Below, piece by piece: positions 39,945 through 47,954 of a stretch of DNA of 64,000 nt (position 1 is its first letter; every line of letters begins with the position of its first letter). The notes under the pieces were generated by a model. The model saw only the letters and a list, made by a program, of their open reading frames with translations, searched no databases and had not been told where the DNA came from. Both the position numbers and the translations under genes were made by a program. The stretch is from Planctomycetaceae bacterium (GTDB lineage: Bacteria; Planctomycetota; Planctomycetia; Planctomycetales; Planctomycetaceae), in NCBI GenBank assembly GCA_021732785.1, contig JAKFUG010000003.1, positions 297,337 through 361,336 of the forward strand, in the 5' to 3' direction.

Positions 39945-41266
39945 TGTGGCCGTGGTCGAGGAAGTCAGTCACCCAACTTGAACGGAAGAGTTCTACGTAT
40001 TTCGTGGCCACTGGTCCGGGTCGTGCCGCGCTGACGGGTGCGGAATACAACAAGCTGGCGAAGGATGGATACGCCGAGGCGCTGATCGCGTTCTCGTGCA
40101 TCAACCTGATTGCGAGTGCCGCGGCATCGGTCGAACCCACGCTTTACCGGGAAACCGGGAAGAAGCTGGAGAAGGTCGAAGAACGTCACGAGCTGACGAA
40201 GCTGCTGCGCAATCCGAACCCCGCCCAGTCGGGCCGGGAGTTCATCCAGTATCTGGTGAGCTACCACCGCCTCTGCGGCAACGCGTACATCTTCGGCAAC
40301 GGCATCGATCCCAGCCGGGCAAAGGGCAAGCTCCCCACGGAGCTGCAACTGCTCAATCCGGGCATGGTGAAGATCAGCGCGGGGGAGACCTATTTCCCCA
40401 AGCGGTACGAATACAAGCCGAACCCGAATCAGACCATCATCTACGAGGTTGATCAGATCACCGGCAAATCGGCGGTGCTGCACCTCAAGACGTTCAATCC
40501 GCTGAATACTCTGTACGGGATGAGCCCGCTGAACCCGGCGGCCCTGAGCGTGGACATCCACACGGGTGGCCAGCGGTGGAACCTCGGCCTTCTCAATAAC
40601 GGGGCGCGACCCTCGGGTGCGCTCGTTGTTGGAAACGGCAAGGAGGGAGCCCCCACGGTACTCGGCGATGAGCAGTACACCCGCCTGAAGCAGATGATCG
40701 ACGAGCGATTTGTCAGCGGCACGAATGCCGGCAAGCCCATGCTGCTCGAAGGCGGCCTCGACTGGAAGGAAATGTCCCTCAATCCGAAGGACATGGATTT
40801 CCACGAGGGCAAGAACAGCGCAGCCCGTGACATCGCATTGTCATTCGGCGTGCCGCCCATGTTGCTCGGCATTCCCGGCGACAACACATATTCGAATATG
40901 CAGGAAGCGAAGGTCGCATTCTGGACCGACACCGTGCTCCCGATTCTGGGGAACGTGTATGACGGGTTCAACCGCTGGCTGACACCGCTTTCGGGCGATG
41001 ACCTCTATGTCTGGTACGACGAGGAGACAATCCCCGCACTGGAGCCACTGAGGAAAGCGAAGTCCGACCGCATCAACACCGCGACCTATCTGACCATCGA
41101 CGAGAAGCGTCGGGCAATGGGTCACGACGACTACGAACCGTCCGACTCACCCGGTGGTGTGCTACTGGTGCAATCCACGAGCACCCCGCTGGAAATGGTG
41201 GGCATGGCTCCGCTGCCAGATCCACAGCCCGATCCGAACGCGGACGATCCGCAGGCCGATGTCTAA
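39944..41266 (+). CDS. Portal protein (HK97 family)
   Basis: 440 residues: 'ALIAFSCINLIASAAASVEPTLYRETGKKLEKVEERHELTKLLRNPNPAQSGREFIQYLVSYHRLCGNAYIFGNG', later 'LYGMSPLNPAALSVDIH', 'NLGLLNNGARPSGALVV', 'NSAARDIALSFGVPPMLLGIPGDNTYSNMQEAKVAFWTDTVLP'. These are hallmark phage-portal (HK97/SPP1-like) segments. Forms the dodecameric DNA channel at the head vertex. Confidence 0.94.
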   Translation: MWPWSRKSVTQLERKSSTYFVATGPGRAALTGAEYNKLAKDGYAEALIAFSCINLIASAAASVEPTLYRETGKKLEKVEERHELTKLLRNPNPAQSGREFIQYLVSYHRLCGNAYIFGNGIDPSRAKGKLPTELQLLNPGMVKISAGETYFPKRYEYKPNPNQTIIYEVDQITGKSAVLHLKTFNPLNTLYGMSPLNPAALSVDIHTGGQRWNLGLLNNGARPSGALVVGNGKEGAPTVLGDEQYTRLKQMIDERFVSGTNAGKPMLLEGGLDWKEMSLNPKDMDFHEGKNSAARDIALSFGVPPMLLGIPGDNTYSNMQEAKVAFWTDTVLPILGNVYDGFNRWLTPLSGDDLYVWYDEETIPALEPLRKAKSDRINTATYLTIDEKRRAMGHDDYEPSDSPGGVLLVQSTSTPLEMVGMAPLPDPQPDPNADDPQADV

Positions 41267-41978
41267 GTTCCTGGATGCGATGACGCACTTCGAGCGTCGT
41301 CTGATGGTGAAGGTGGGCCGGTCCCGCAACGCCATGCTGAGCCAGGCTGCCTCCGCCTATCCAGCATTCCACGATATACCGCAGTGGATCACGACCCTGC
41401 ACCGCGACCGCATCGAGCGGGAGTTGAAGGCCCATTACGCGGCGGTCATTCCCTACTTCGGCACGCTGGCGCTGTCACAGATCAAGCGACGGAAGAGCGA
41501 GAAGAAAAGCTACGAGTCGCTTGTCTCCCGGTGGATCGCCCGCGAGGCGGTCCGCAAAGCCCGGATGATTACCGACACCGACCGCGATTCCGTTCGCGAT
41601 GTCATCAAGAATGGTTTCGAAGACGGGTTAGGCGTATCAGAAATTGCCCGCAACATCCGCAGGGTGTCGGATTCAACCGCCCGCCGTTCGCTGACCGTGG
41701 CCCGTACCGAGACACATGCAGCCGCGACGTTCGGCAGTGTGGAAAGCGTCCGGGAAGCCGAGCAGGAGCTTGGCGTGAAGATGCTGAAGCGGTGGTTGCC
41801 CACGAGGGACGACCGCACGCGGCCAGATCACCTGGCGATGGAAAACCACCCAGCAATTCCGCTGGATGAGAAGTTCAACGTCGGCGGATCGCTGATGGAT
41901 CGCCCAGGCGACCCGAGTGCGCCTGCCGAGCAGGTCATCAACTGCCGATGCGCGCTGATTTACGAGGAGGCCGAATGA
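41259..41978 (+). CDS. Head morphogenesis protein (SPP1 gp7 / Mu F-like)
   Basis: 239 residues from the ATG at 41259. 'TDTDRDSVRDVIKNGFEDGLGVSEIARNIRR... ARTETHAAATFGSVESVREAEQELGVKMLKRWLPTRDDRTRPDHLAMENHPAIPLDEKFNVGGSLMDRPGDPSAPAEQVINCRCALIYE' is the Phage_Mu_F/gp7 fold ('RTET...A', 'W....D..TR..H......P.D..F...G......PGD.......NCRC'). Minor capsid protein that links portal and head. Overlaps the portal end. Confidence 0.93.
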   Translation: MSKFLDAMTHFERRLMVKVGRSRNAMLSQAASAYPAFHDIPQWITTLHRDRIERELKAHYAAVIPYFGTLALSQIKRRKSEKKSYESLVSRWIAREAVRKARMITDTDRDSVRDVIKNGFEDGLGVSEIARNIRRVSDSTARRSLTVARTETHAAATFGSVESVREAEQELGVKMLKRWLPTRDDRTRPDHLAMENHPAIPLDEKFNVGGSLMDRPGDPSAPAEQVINCRCALIYEEAE

Positions 41979-42307
41979 GTCTGTGTGATCGCTGCATATC
42001 ACCCGGTGCTTGCTGCAAGAAGCTTCGCCTGTATCGCGAGTCGGGTGAGGCAGTCACCTTCTGGCTTGATGAGCCTATTGAAGAGCAGCTTTCTAAAGAC
42101 GAATTGCCGTTCAAGCCTCTGGACTTGGTCGTCGAATGCACCGACTCAGAAACCGGCAGAAAGTACGGCGTTTTCGATTTCATGTGCCCGAAGCTTCGGC
42201 CCGATGGCCGGTGCGGGGACTATGAAAACAGGCCGGACCTGTGCCGCCGCTTCGAACCGGGAAGCGGACCGCTATGCGTGCATTATCAAGCTGAACCTGC
42301 GCTGTGA
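41975..42307 (+). CDS. YkgJ-like cysteine-cluster protein
   Basis: 110 residues from the ATG at 41975 (ATGA overlap with the head gene). The cysteine set 'CDRCISPGACCKKLRL ... FDFMCPKLRPDGRCGDYENRPDLCRRFEPG' follows the YkgJ family layout (C..C...CC ... C.....G.C..Y..RP..C), predicted to bind zinc or an iron-sulfur cluster. Unusual within a capsid operon; role unknown. Confidence 0.75.
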   Translation: MSLCDRCISPGACCKKLRLYRESGEAVTFWLDEPIEEQLSKDELPFKPLDLVVECTDSETGRKYGVFDFMCPKLRPDGRCGDYENRPDLCRRFEPGSGPLCVHYQAEPAL

Positions 42308-42501
42308 GCCGCATCACCGCACAGGACGGCAACGTCATCGCTGCCGACTTTGGGCGTCGGGACTGCCTCGGCCTGAACGTCACGTTCAAGTCGGACATTC
42401 TCTACTTCGACGGGCATGTATGCCTCGTGCGCGTCATCGCGTCACTGGACGGCCAGCCCTTTATGACAAAGCACTTCATGGAAGAAGCGCCAACGGATTA
42501 A
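42304..42501 (+). CDS. Small hypothetical protein
   Basis: 65 residues with a GTG start overlapping the previous stop (GTGA): 'SRITAQDGNVIAADFGRRDCLGLNVTFKSDILYFDGHVCLVRVIASLDGQPFMTKHFMEEAPTD'. A beta-rich small protein, possibly a head accessory. No family. Confidence 0.5.
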   Translation: MSRITAQDGNVIAADFGRRDCLGLNVTFKSDILYFDGHVCLVRVIASLDGQPFMTKHFMEEAPTD

Positions 42502-42517
42502 CCACACGGATGTGAAC

Positions 42518-43141
42518 ATGACATACAAGCACGTCAACCTGACCGAGTTCGAGGTCAAGTTCGAAGACAGCGGCGCTGCACGAATCGAAGGCTATGCGTC
42601 CGTGTTCGGCAATGTTGATTCAGACAACGACATCGTTCTGCCCGGCGCGTTCAAAGACTCGATCGGGAAACGTCTGCCGAAAATGCTGTACCAGCACAAG
42701 CAGGACAAGATTCCCGGTATTTGGGAGCGTGCGGCCGAGGACTCGAAGGGCCTCATCATGGTCGGCAAGACCCTCAATACCTCTTTGGGCCGTGACACGG
42801 CTGAGGAGGTGCGAAGCGGTGCGCTCGACACCATGAGCATCGGCTATGTCGCCCGCAAGGCATCGTTCGACAAAGCGAAGTCGATTCGCTCGCTGATTGA
42901 CGTGAATCTTTATGAGGTGTCGCTGGTTACGTTCCCCTCGAACGACCAAGCGATCATCACCCGAGTGAAGTCCGCCCATGACACGGAGCGCGACTTCGAA
43001 GACTTCCTGCGAGAGGCAGGATACAGCCGCGACGCCGCAAAGATCATCACGGCGCGTGGATTCAAAGCACTCAATGTCCAGCGAGAGGCTGGCTGCGAGG
43101 ACGAAGCCACTCTCACACGTTTGTTTAACCAATTCGCATAG
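42518..43141 (+). CDS. HK97-type prohead protease
   Basis: 207 residues from the ATG at 42518 (a GTG at 42512 is the longer frame). 'GAARIEGYASVFGNVDSDNDIVLPGAFKDSIGKRLPKMLYQHKQDKIPGIWERAAEDSKGLIMVGKTL... EEVRSGALDTMSIGYVARKA... INLYEVSLVTFPSNDQAIITRVKS' is the Peptidase U35/S78 family, with H (YQHK) and S (MSIGY) as likely catalytic residues. Processes the scaffold part of the capsid protein downstream. Confidence 0.94.
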   Translation: MTYKHVNLTEFEVKFEDSGAARIEGYASVFGNVDSDNDIVLPGAFKDSIGKRLPKMLYQHKQDKIPGIWERAAEDSKGLIMVGKTLNTSLGRDTAEEVRSGALDTMSIGYVARKASFDKAKSIRSLIDVNLYEVSLVTFPSNDQAIITRVKSAHDTERDFEDFLREAGYSRDAAKIITARGFKALNVQREAGCEDEATLTRLFNQFA

Positions 43142-43150
43142 GACATTTAT

Positions 43151-44494
43151 ATGGAACACAAAAGCAACGGAATGCAGACTAAGGACAAGGACCCGTCCGG
43201 CGATCTGACGAAATCGGTTGAAAAGGCCCTTGAGGCATTCAACGAATACAAAGGCATGGTCGAGGGCTTCGATAAGAAGCTGAAGGACATCGCTCCGCAA
43301 CTCGACGCATTCGACAAAGCCAAACTCGAAAAGATCGAGAAATCGGTTGGTGATGCAATCGAGCTTTCCCAAAAGGAAGCCGGTGCTCGCAAGCTTTCGG
43401 AAGACAACCAGAAGGCGCTCGAAGCTGAAATCACCGCACTGAAGACCGCGTTCAATCGCGCTCCCGGTGCTGGCTCTGGCGACAACGAGAAGGAATACGC
43501 CCTCAAGCGTAAGGAAGCCTTCAACCGCTTCGCCAAGAAGGCCGGCAACCAGAACAAGACCTACTTCGACGAGTTCGTCGCCGACACCAAGGACGAGGCC
43601 GAGAAGAAAGCCCTGTCCACCGGCTCGAATCCCGATGGTGGTTATCTCGTCATGCCGGAAATGGGCGGCATCATCCAGACCCGTATTTACGAGTCGTCCC
43701 CGATCCGCCAGTTGGCGAGCCAGATCAATGTCGGCACCGACACCTACGAGTATATCCTCGACAACGGCGAGGCTGATGGTGAATGGGTTGGCGAACTGCA
43801 GGCTCCCACCACCGAAACCACGCCGCAACTCGGCAAACTCGCGATCACCGTCCATGAACTCGCTGCGAAGCCCAAAGCATCGCAGAAGATGATCGACGAC
43901 GGCATCATCGACGTGGAGGGCTGGTTGTCCGGCAAAGTGGCCGACATCTTCGCCCGCAAGGAAGCAACCGCTTTCGTGTCTGGCAATGGCATCAACAAGC
44001 CTCGCGGCTTGCTGGGCTATTCGGCGGGCACTGATCTTGCCGCACAGCAGATCGAGCAGGTGGTTTCCGGTGCGGCGGCGGCCTTCACTTACGATGGCCT
44101 GGTCAACCTCCAGAACTCACTGAAGGAAGACTATCAGGCGAACGCCTCGTTCATCATCAAGCGTGCCACCAACGCATCCCTGATGACGCTCAAGGACGGT
44201 GTCGGTCACCCCATCTTCAACCTGATGTTCGACAAGAACGTCGGCCTCCGCCCGACCCTGATGGGTCAGCCGGTGTACTTCGGGAACGACATCCCCGCCG
44301 TGCAGGCTGGCGCTCTCTCGATGATCTACGGCGACATCCGCCGCGCGTACGTCATCTGCGACCGCATCGGTCTGCGTGTCCTGCGCGACCCGTACACCGA
44401 CAAACCGAACGTGATTTTCTACACCACGAAGCGCGTCGGCGGTGCCGTCGTCAACTTCGAAGCCGTGAAGATTCAGAAGATCGCAGCCGCATAA
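43151..44494 (+). CDS. HK97-fold major capsid protein
   Basis: 447 residues. An N-terminal delta/scaffold coiled coil (about 1-110: 'VEKALEAFNEYKGMVEGFDKKLKDIAPQ...') would be removed by the prohead protease. The shell domain begins 'STGSNPDGGYLVMPEMGGIIQTRIYESSPIRQLASQINVGTDTYEYI' and continues 'ITVHELAAKPKASQKMIDDGIIDVEGWLSGKVADIFARKEATAFVSGNGINKPRGLL', the HK97 gp5 signature. Forms the icosahedral shell. Followed by a strong hairpin. Confidence 0.96.
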   Translation: MEHKSNGMQTKDKDPSGDLTKSVEKALEAFNEYKGMVEGFDKKLKDIAPQLDAFDKAKLEKIEKSVGDAIELSQKEAGARKLSEDNQKALEAEITALKTAFNRAPGAGSGDNEKEYALKRKEAFNRFAKKAGNQNKTYFDEFVADTKDEAEKKALSTGSNPDGGYLVMPEMGGIIQTRIYESSPIRQLASQINVGTDTYEYILDNGEADGEWVGELQAPTTETTPQLGKLAITVHELAAKPKASQKMIDDGIIDVEGWLSGKVADIFARKEATAFVSGNGINKPRGLLGYSAGTDLAAQQIEQVVSGAAAAFTYDGLVNLQNSLKEDYQANASFIIKRATNASLMTLKDGVGHPIFNLMFDKNVGLRPTLMGQPVYFGNDIPAVQAGALSMIYGDIRRAYVICDRIGLRVLRDPYTDKPNVIFYTTKRVGGAVVNFEAVKIQKIAAA

Positions 44495-44502
44495 CTCGAT
44501 TC

Positions 44503-44526
44503 AGGAGGCGGTGAAAGCCGCCTCCT
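44503..44526. terminator. Perfect hairpin after the capsid gene
   Basis: AGGAGGCGG (44503-44511) / CCGCCTCCT (44518-44526), 9 bp with a TGAAAG loop, starting 9 nt after the capsid stop. No T-run follows. It probably protects the 3' end of capsid mRNA or attenuates read-through. Confidence 0.6.
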
Positions 44527-44552
44527 GCACAACATAAACTAGGAGACATCCA

Positions 44553-44978
44553 ATGAAAGACTTATTCAACGAACTCAAGTTCGTCACGCTCTGGGACCCG
44601 ATTGACCTCGGAACCGGCAACACCCCCAAGGTGAGTGCGATCATTGACCTGCAAGGGTTCAATTCTTGCGTATTGCACTTCGCGTATGGCTCCATCGCCG
44701 ACACGGATGCGACCTTCACCCTGCTGATTGAGGATGGTGATGATTCCGCACTCGGCGATAATGCCGCAGTTGCCGACATCTACCTGAATGGCACGGAAGC
44801 AGGCGCGACCCCGCTTTTCTCGAACGACAACACGGGATTCAAGATCGGCTACACCGGGAACAAGCGTTACCTTCGGGCGACACTGACCCCGGCAAACAAC
44901 ACCGGCGCGATTCTGACCTCCGCCGTTGCGGTTCTCGGCCATGCGGCCGCTGCGCCTCAATCGACGCAGGCCGTCTAA
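44553..44978 (+). CDS. Head-associated protein, unknown
   Basis: 141 residues with AGGAG upstream: 'MKDLFNELKFVTLWDPIDLGTGNTPKVSAIIDLQGFNSCVLHFAYGSIADTDATFTLLIEDGDDSALGDNAAVADIYLNGTEAGATPLFSNDNTGFKIGYTGNKRYLRATLTPANNTGAILTSAVAVLGHA'. The 'DLQGF.S..V.......G.....F....E.GDDSAL.D...V' pattern is common immediately after capsid genes in siphophages (decoration-like/head protein). Function uncertain. Confidence 0.7.
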   Translation: MKDLFNELKFVTLWDPIDLGTGNTPKVSAIIDLQGFNSCVLHFAYGSIADTDATFTLLIEDGDDSALGDNAAVADIYLNGTEAGATPLFSNDNTGFKIGYTGNKRYLRATLTPANNTGAILTSAVAVLGHAAAAPQSTQAV

Positions 44979-44988
44979 GCAACTTCGG

Positions 44989-45018
44989 GGCGGGGCTTCG
45001 GCTCCGCCTCGCTCTTTT
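44989..45018 (+). terminator. Terminator-like hairpin with TTCG tetraloop
   Basis: Stem GGCGGGGC (44989-44996) / GCTCCGCC (45001-45008) closed by TTCG, followed by a pyrimidine tract with TTTT at 45015-45018. Looks like an intrinsic, probably leaky, terminator between head genes. Confidence 0.55.
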
Positions 45019-45032
45019 CCCAAGGAGGGGAC

Positions 45033-45551
45033 ATGACCAATACCTCGAAAGTCTACAACAATGACGGCGACAATCTCGTCGTAGAAGCGGGCGGCTCGCT
45101 CGATTGCGCTCTCGGCACCCGCAAAAGCGGTGGCATCGCCATGAGCGACACCAAATGGGTCGATGTGACCTGCACCGCGACGCTGCTCGACGCATCGACC
45201 GGTACGGGCAAGGTGAATGTCATCTCCGCCGGACTTGCGACTGACCAGTACAAGGTGCGCGATGTTCGCCTTGTTGGCGGCGGCACGAACTTCGGCGCAG
45301 GCGGCGACCGTTTGCTGAGTCTGACCGACGGCACCACGGTTTACACGACCGTCGCGAATGCCGACCTCGAATCAGCTCCTGCCGCAACGCTGCCTTGGGG
45401 CAACGCAAAGGTTCCGTTCCTCACCGGCGTGAGCGACACGGCGACCGCCGCAGGTGCTGCGCTTTACTTCCAGTACAGCGGCGGCACCCCCGGCACCCCG
45501 CACACCACGGGTTCAATCAAGTTCAGCGTTTGCGTGGAGAAGGTCGCATGA
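45033..45551 (+). CDS. DUF2190-like head decoration protein candidate
   Basis: 172 residues after AAGGAGG: 'KVYNNDGDNLVVEAGGSLDCALGTRKSGGIAMSDTKWVDVTCTATLLDASTGTGKVNVISAGLATDQYKVRDVRLVGGGTNFGAGGDRLLSLTDGTTVYTTVANADLES'. Beta-rich with Gly turns, as in trimeric decoration or head-fibre proteins. The assignment is by position and composition; no catalytic motif. Confidence 0.55.
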   Translation: MTNTSKVYNNDGDNLVVEAGGSLDCALGTRKSGGIAMSDTKWVDVTCTATLLDASTGTGKVNVISAGLATDQYKVRDVRLVGGGTNFGAGGDRLLSLTDGTTVYTTVANADLESAPAATLPWGNAKVPFLTGVSDTATAAGAALYFQYSGGTPGTPHTTGSIKFSVCVEKVA

Positions 45552-45895
45552 GTAAGCAATATCGCATCCTGAAAACCTTCAAGGGTTCTCAGAACGGCCT
45601 CGACAGCCATGAGTTCGTGGCGGGCGAAATCCGTCCGATCTCCGATCACCTGGCATCAGCGGTTGCTGGCGCTGGTTACATCGAAGAGGTGACTGAGGCC
45701 AAGGCTCCGGCTGAGCGCGAAACGAAAGTCGTGACTCCCGCTGAAACCAAGGTTGTTGTCCCCGCCGAGGTGAAAGCATCTCAAGCTGAGATTGACGCGA
45801 TGGACTTCAAGGCCCTCAAGGTCGAGGCGAAGCTTCGCGGCATCAAGATTTTCGGGCTGAGCGAAGCAAAACTTCGCATCGCACTGGCGGAGTAG
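45548..45895 (+). CDS. Head protein with C-terminal SAP/rho-N-like helices
   Basis: 115 residues from the ATG at 45548 (ATGA overlap with the gene before). The N-terminus 'QYRILKTFKGSQNGLDSHEFVAGEIRPISDHLASAVAGAGYIEEV' is a small beta domain seen in phage head-tail accessory proteins. A low-complexity linker (ETKVVTPAETKVVVPAE) is followed by 'EIDAMDFKALKVEAKLRGIKIFGLSEAKLRIALAE', close to a HeH/SAP DNA-binding helix pair. Possibly a DNA-end or connector accessory. Confidence 0.6.
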   Translation: MSKQYRILKTFKGSQNGLDSHEFVAGEIRPISDHLASAVAGAGYIEEVTEAKAPAERETKVVTPAETKVVVPAEVKASQAEIDAMDFKALKVEAKLRGIKIFGLSEAKLRIALAE

Positions 45896-45898
45896 CAC

Positions 45899-46243
45899 AT
45901 GCTCCCCACCGATTTTCAATCGAGCCTCTGTCTGACAAACGTCACCATCGCGAGCGGACAGACCGAATCGTCTGAAGCCGATCTCGGCGGGACGACCCTC
46001 GTCGGCATCCTGCTCGCCACCATGACCAGCACGGCCATGACCTTCAAAGCCGCTCTCACGGGTGGCGGTACGTCTGTGATCATGAAGGACGGTGCAGGGA
46101 ACTCGATCAGCAAGACCATTGCCTCAAACCAGTTCATCGCGATCGATCCCACCCTCTTCCGTGGCGCTCGTTTTCTGAAAGTGGTCGGTGGTTCGGCCGA
46201 GGGCGCTGACCGCACCGTCACGTTGGTTAGCAAGCCGATCTGA
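45899..46243 (+). CDS. Structural protein, unknown
   Basis: 114 residues: 'SLCLTNVTIASGQTESSEADLGGTTLVGILLATMTSTAMTFKAALTGGGTSVIMKDGAGNSISKTIASNQFIAIDPTLFRGARFLKVVGGSAEGADRTVTLVSKPI'. The pattern is that of small phage beta-sandwich proteins ('G.....I.....FT......F..S.DG......V......I.LDP..F.G.RFIK...G.....A...I.L..RP') that sit between capsid and connector genes. Stop overlaps the next start. Confidence 0.6.
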   Translation: MLPTDFQSSLCLTNVTIASGQTESSEADLGGTTLVGILLATMTSTAMTFKAALTGGGTSVIMKDGAGNSISKTIASNQFIAIDPTLFRGARFLKVVGGSAEGADRTVTLVSKPI

Positions 46244-46866
46244 TGCGCTCCTCTCTCACCCTCGTCACCCGGCCCACGCTTGAGCCGGTGACGCTGGCTG
46301 AGTTGAAGCTGGCTGCCCGAATTGACGGTGAGGATGAAGACCCGCTTCTGCAGGTTTACATCGCCACCGCCCGCGAAGCCGCTGAGGTGTACACGAAACG
46401 AGCATTCCTGACCCAGACATGGCGGATGACGTTCGACCTGCCCGCCAGCGGGTTGGACTGTGAGCTTGGGGACGGTGTGTACGACCTGCCGATTACGGCG
46501 TTATACGGCGGCTTGCCACGGGTTATCCCGCTGCTTCGCCCCCAGATCCTGACCATCGCGTCGGTGAAGACCTACGACACGGACAACACCGAAACCACGT
46601 TTTCCAGCGACAACTACACGCTGGACACCGCAGGCGGGCGGTTGATCCTCAAGAACACCGCATCCTGGCCGAGCAATCTCCGCCAGCAAGCCGCAATCGT
46701 CATCGAGTACACGGCGGGTTACGGTCCCACAGTCAACACGACCCCGCAGGCGATCCGCACCGCGATCATGATGCACGCCCAGCGGATGTACGACAGCCGC
46801 ATCATGTGCGAACTGCCCGAAGACTGCCAACGCCTGCTCAGGCCCTATCGCATCATGGATATGTGA
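46243..46866 (+). CDS. Head-tail connector (gp6-like)
   Basis: 207 residues. 'TRPTLEPVTLAELKLAARIDGEDEDPLLQVYIATAREAAEVYTKRAFLTQTWRMTFDLP' is the conserved connector N-terminus ('P....VTL.E.K..LRID...ED..L...I..AR...E..T.R.L'). 'AIRTAIMMHAQRMYDSR' is the C-terminal helix. It forms the ring below the portal where the tail attaches. Confidence 0.9.
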   Translation: MRSSLTLVTRPTLEPVTLAELKLAARIDGEDEDPLLQVYIATAREAAEVYTKRAFLTQTWRMTFDLPASGLDCELGDGVYDLPITALYGGLPRVIPLLRPQILTIASVKTYDTDNTETTFSSDNYTLDTAGGRLILKNTASWPSNLRQQAAIVIEYTAGYGPTVNTTPQAIRTAIMMHAQRMYDSRIMCELPEDCQRLLRPYRIMDM

Positions 46867-47204
46867 TGGCCTGCGGCGATTACCAGCCCGGCAAGATGAA
46901 ACACAAGGTTTCGCTCCAGCAGGTGAGTCAGGTCACTGACTCGCAGGGCGGATACACGGAATCATGGGCCACTATCGCCACGCTTTGGGCGTCCATTGAA
47001 CCCGCCAAGGGCTACGAGAAATATCAGGCGATGCGAATCGACACGCCTGTCAGCCACAAGGTGATGCTGCGCTACAACAGCGCCGTCACCACCGCGAAAC
47101 GCCTGCTCTACGGCTCGCGGGTGTTCGAGATCAAGGAGTGCATCAACGTCGATGAGGCAAACGCCTTTTTGCGGCTGATGTGCGTTGAAATAACCACCAG
47201 TTAA
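46866..47204 (+). CDS. Head-tail adaptor/stopper
   Basis: 112 residues from the ATG at 46866 (one-base overlap with the connector stop). 'CGDYQPGKMKHKVSLQQVSQVTDSQGGYTESWATIATLWASIEPAKGYEKYQAMRIDTPVSHKVMLRYNSAVTTAKRLLYGSRVFEIKECINVDEANAFLRLMCVE' is the SPP1 gp16 / phage head-tail joining family (G..R..V.L.....T.D..GG....W......WA.I.P..G.E....). Seals the connector after packaging. Confidence 0.9.
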   Translation: MACGDYQPGKMKHKVSLQQVSQVTDSQGGYTESWATIATLWASIEPAKGYEKYQAMRIDTPVSHKVMLRYNSAVTTAKRLLYGSRVFEIKECINVDEANAFLRLMCVEITTS

Positions 47205-47214
47205 AGAGGACGAC

Positions 47215-47541
47215 ATGCAGACTCAAAGCGCCGGCATCGTAGCACCCGGCAATCCCGTGGCCTCCCTCAATGCGGGTAGCCACACGGTAACGATCATCTC
47301 CGCACGCGGGGAAAACGACGGTCTGCTCGATGGCGAGGGCAATCCCGCCGTCAGCGAGAATCAGGAGATCATCCTTGAATATCCGGATGGTTTCAGGAAG
47401 ACGCATCAGGTCGCCAATCGCGAAGACCTGCTTGTCCGCATGACCGCAACCCTGCGTGGACGCTACGGCGTGGAGACCGTCACCTTCGTGACCGTTCCCG
47501 AGTCGCTTGAGGCGGAACAGCAGATCACGGTTGAGGTGTAG
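47215..47541 (+). CDS. Hypothetical virion-module protein
   Basis: 108 residues: 'SAGIVAPGNPVASLNAGSHTVTIISARGENDGLLDGEGNPAVSENQEIILEYPDGFRKTHQVANREDLLVRMTATLRGRYGVETVTFVTVPESLEAEQQITVEV'. Beta-rich with no cysteine. It lies in the head-tail series between adaptor and fibre-like genes. Function unknown. Confidence 0.5.
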   Translation: MQTQSAGIVAPGNPVASLNAGSHTVTIISARGENDGLLDGEGNPAVSENQEIILEYPDGFRKTHQVANREDLLVRMTATLRGRYGVETVTFVTVPESLEAEQQITVEV

Positions 47542-47544
47542 CAC

Positions 47545-47949
47545 ATGGCAAACAACCTCAAATATGCCGTCACGATGAAGAACGCCAAGCTGGACGCCAT
47601 CACTTCGGCCATCGGTGCCAGCGGCCTGCTTCGCATCTACAGCGGCACCCAGCCTACAAACCCGGACACGGCCCTTGCGGGTAACACCCTACTTGCTGAA
47701 CTGGCTCTCTCCGCGACCTTTGCGGCTGGTGCATCGAGCGGCGTCCTGACGGCGAGTTCCATCACCGCAGACAGCAGTGCCGACAATACCGGCACCGCGA
47801 CATTCTTTACCCTCACCACGTCCGGCGGCACTCGCAAAATCGACGGCACGGTCGGCACGTCCGGCTCGGACCTCAACCTGAACACCACATCCATCGTTTC
47901 GGGAGCGCAGGTCTCGGTTAGCGCCCTGACCATCACCAGCGGCAATTAA
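47545..47949 (+). CDS. Structural protein, Thr/Ser/Ala-rich
   Basis: 134 residues: 'NNLKYAVTMKNAKLDAITSAIGASGLLRIYSGTQPTNPDTALAGNTLLAELALSATFAAGASSGVLTASSITADSSADNTGTATFFTLTTSGGTRKIDGTVGTSGSDLNLNTTSIVSGAQVSVSALTITSGN'. The 'A..DA....A.I...G..G.LRIY.G..P......' pattern is frequent in phage virion genes (a tail-fibre or collar-like beta sandwich). Function unassigned. Confidence 0.6.
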   Translation: MANNLKYAVTMKNAKLDAITSAIGASGLLRIYSGTQPTNPDTALAGNTLLAELALSATFAAGASSGVLTASSITADSSADNTGTATFFTLTTSGGTRKIDGTVGTSGSDLNLNTTSIVSGAQVSVSALTITSGN

Positions 47950-47954
47950 CCTGA

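Noticed and set aside
42620..43855. Long minus-strand frame (411 codons) opposite the protease and capsid genes
   Set aside because: It is antisense to strongly supported prohead protease and major capsid genes and shows no domain; a codon-bias shadow.
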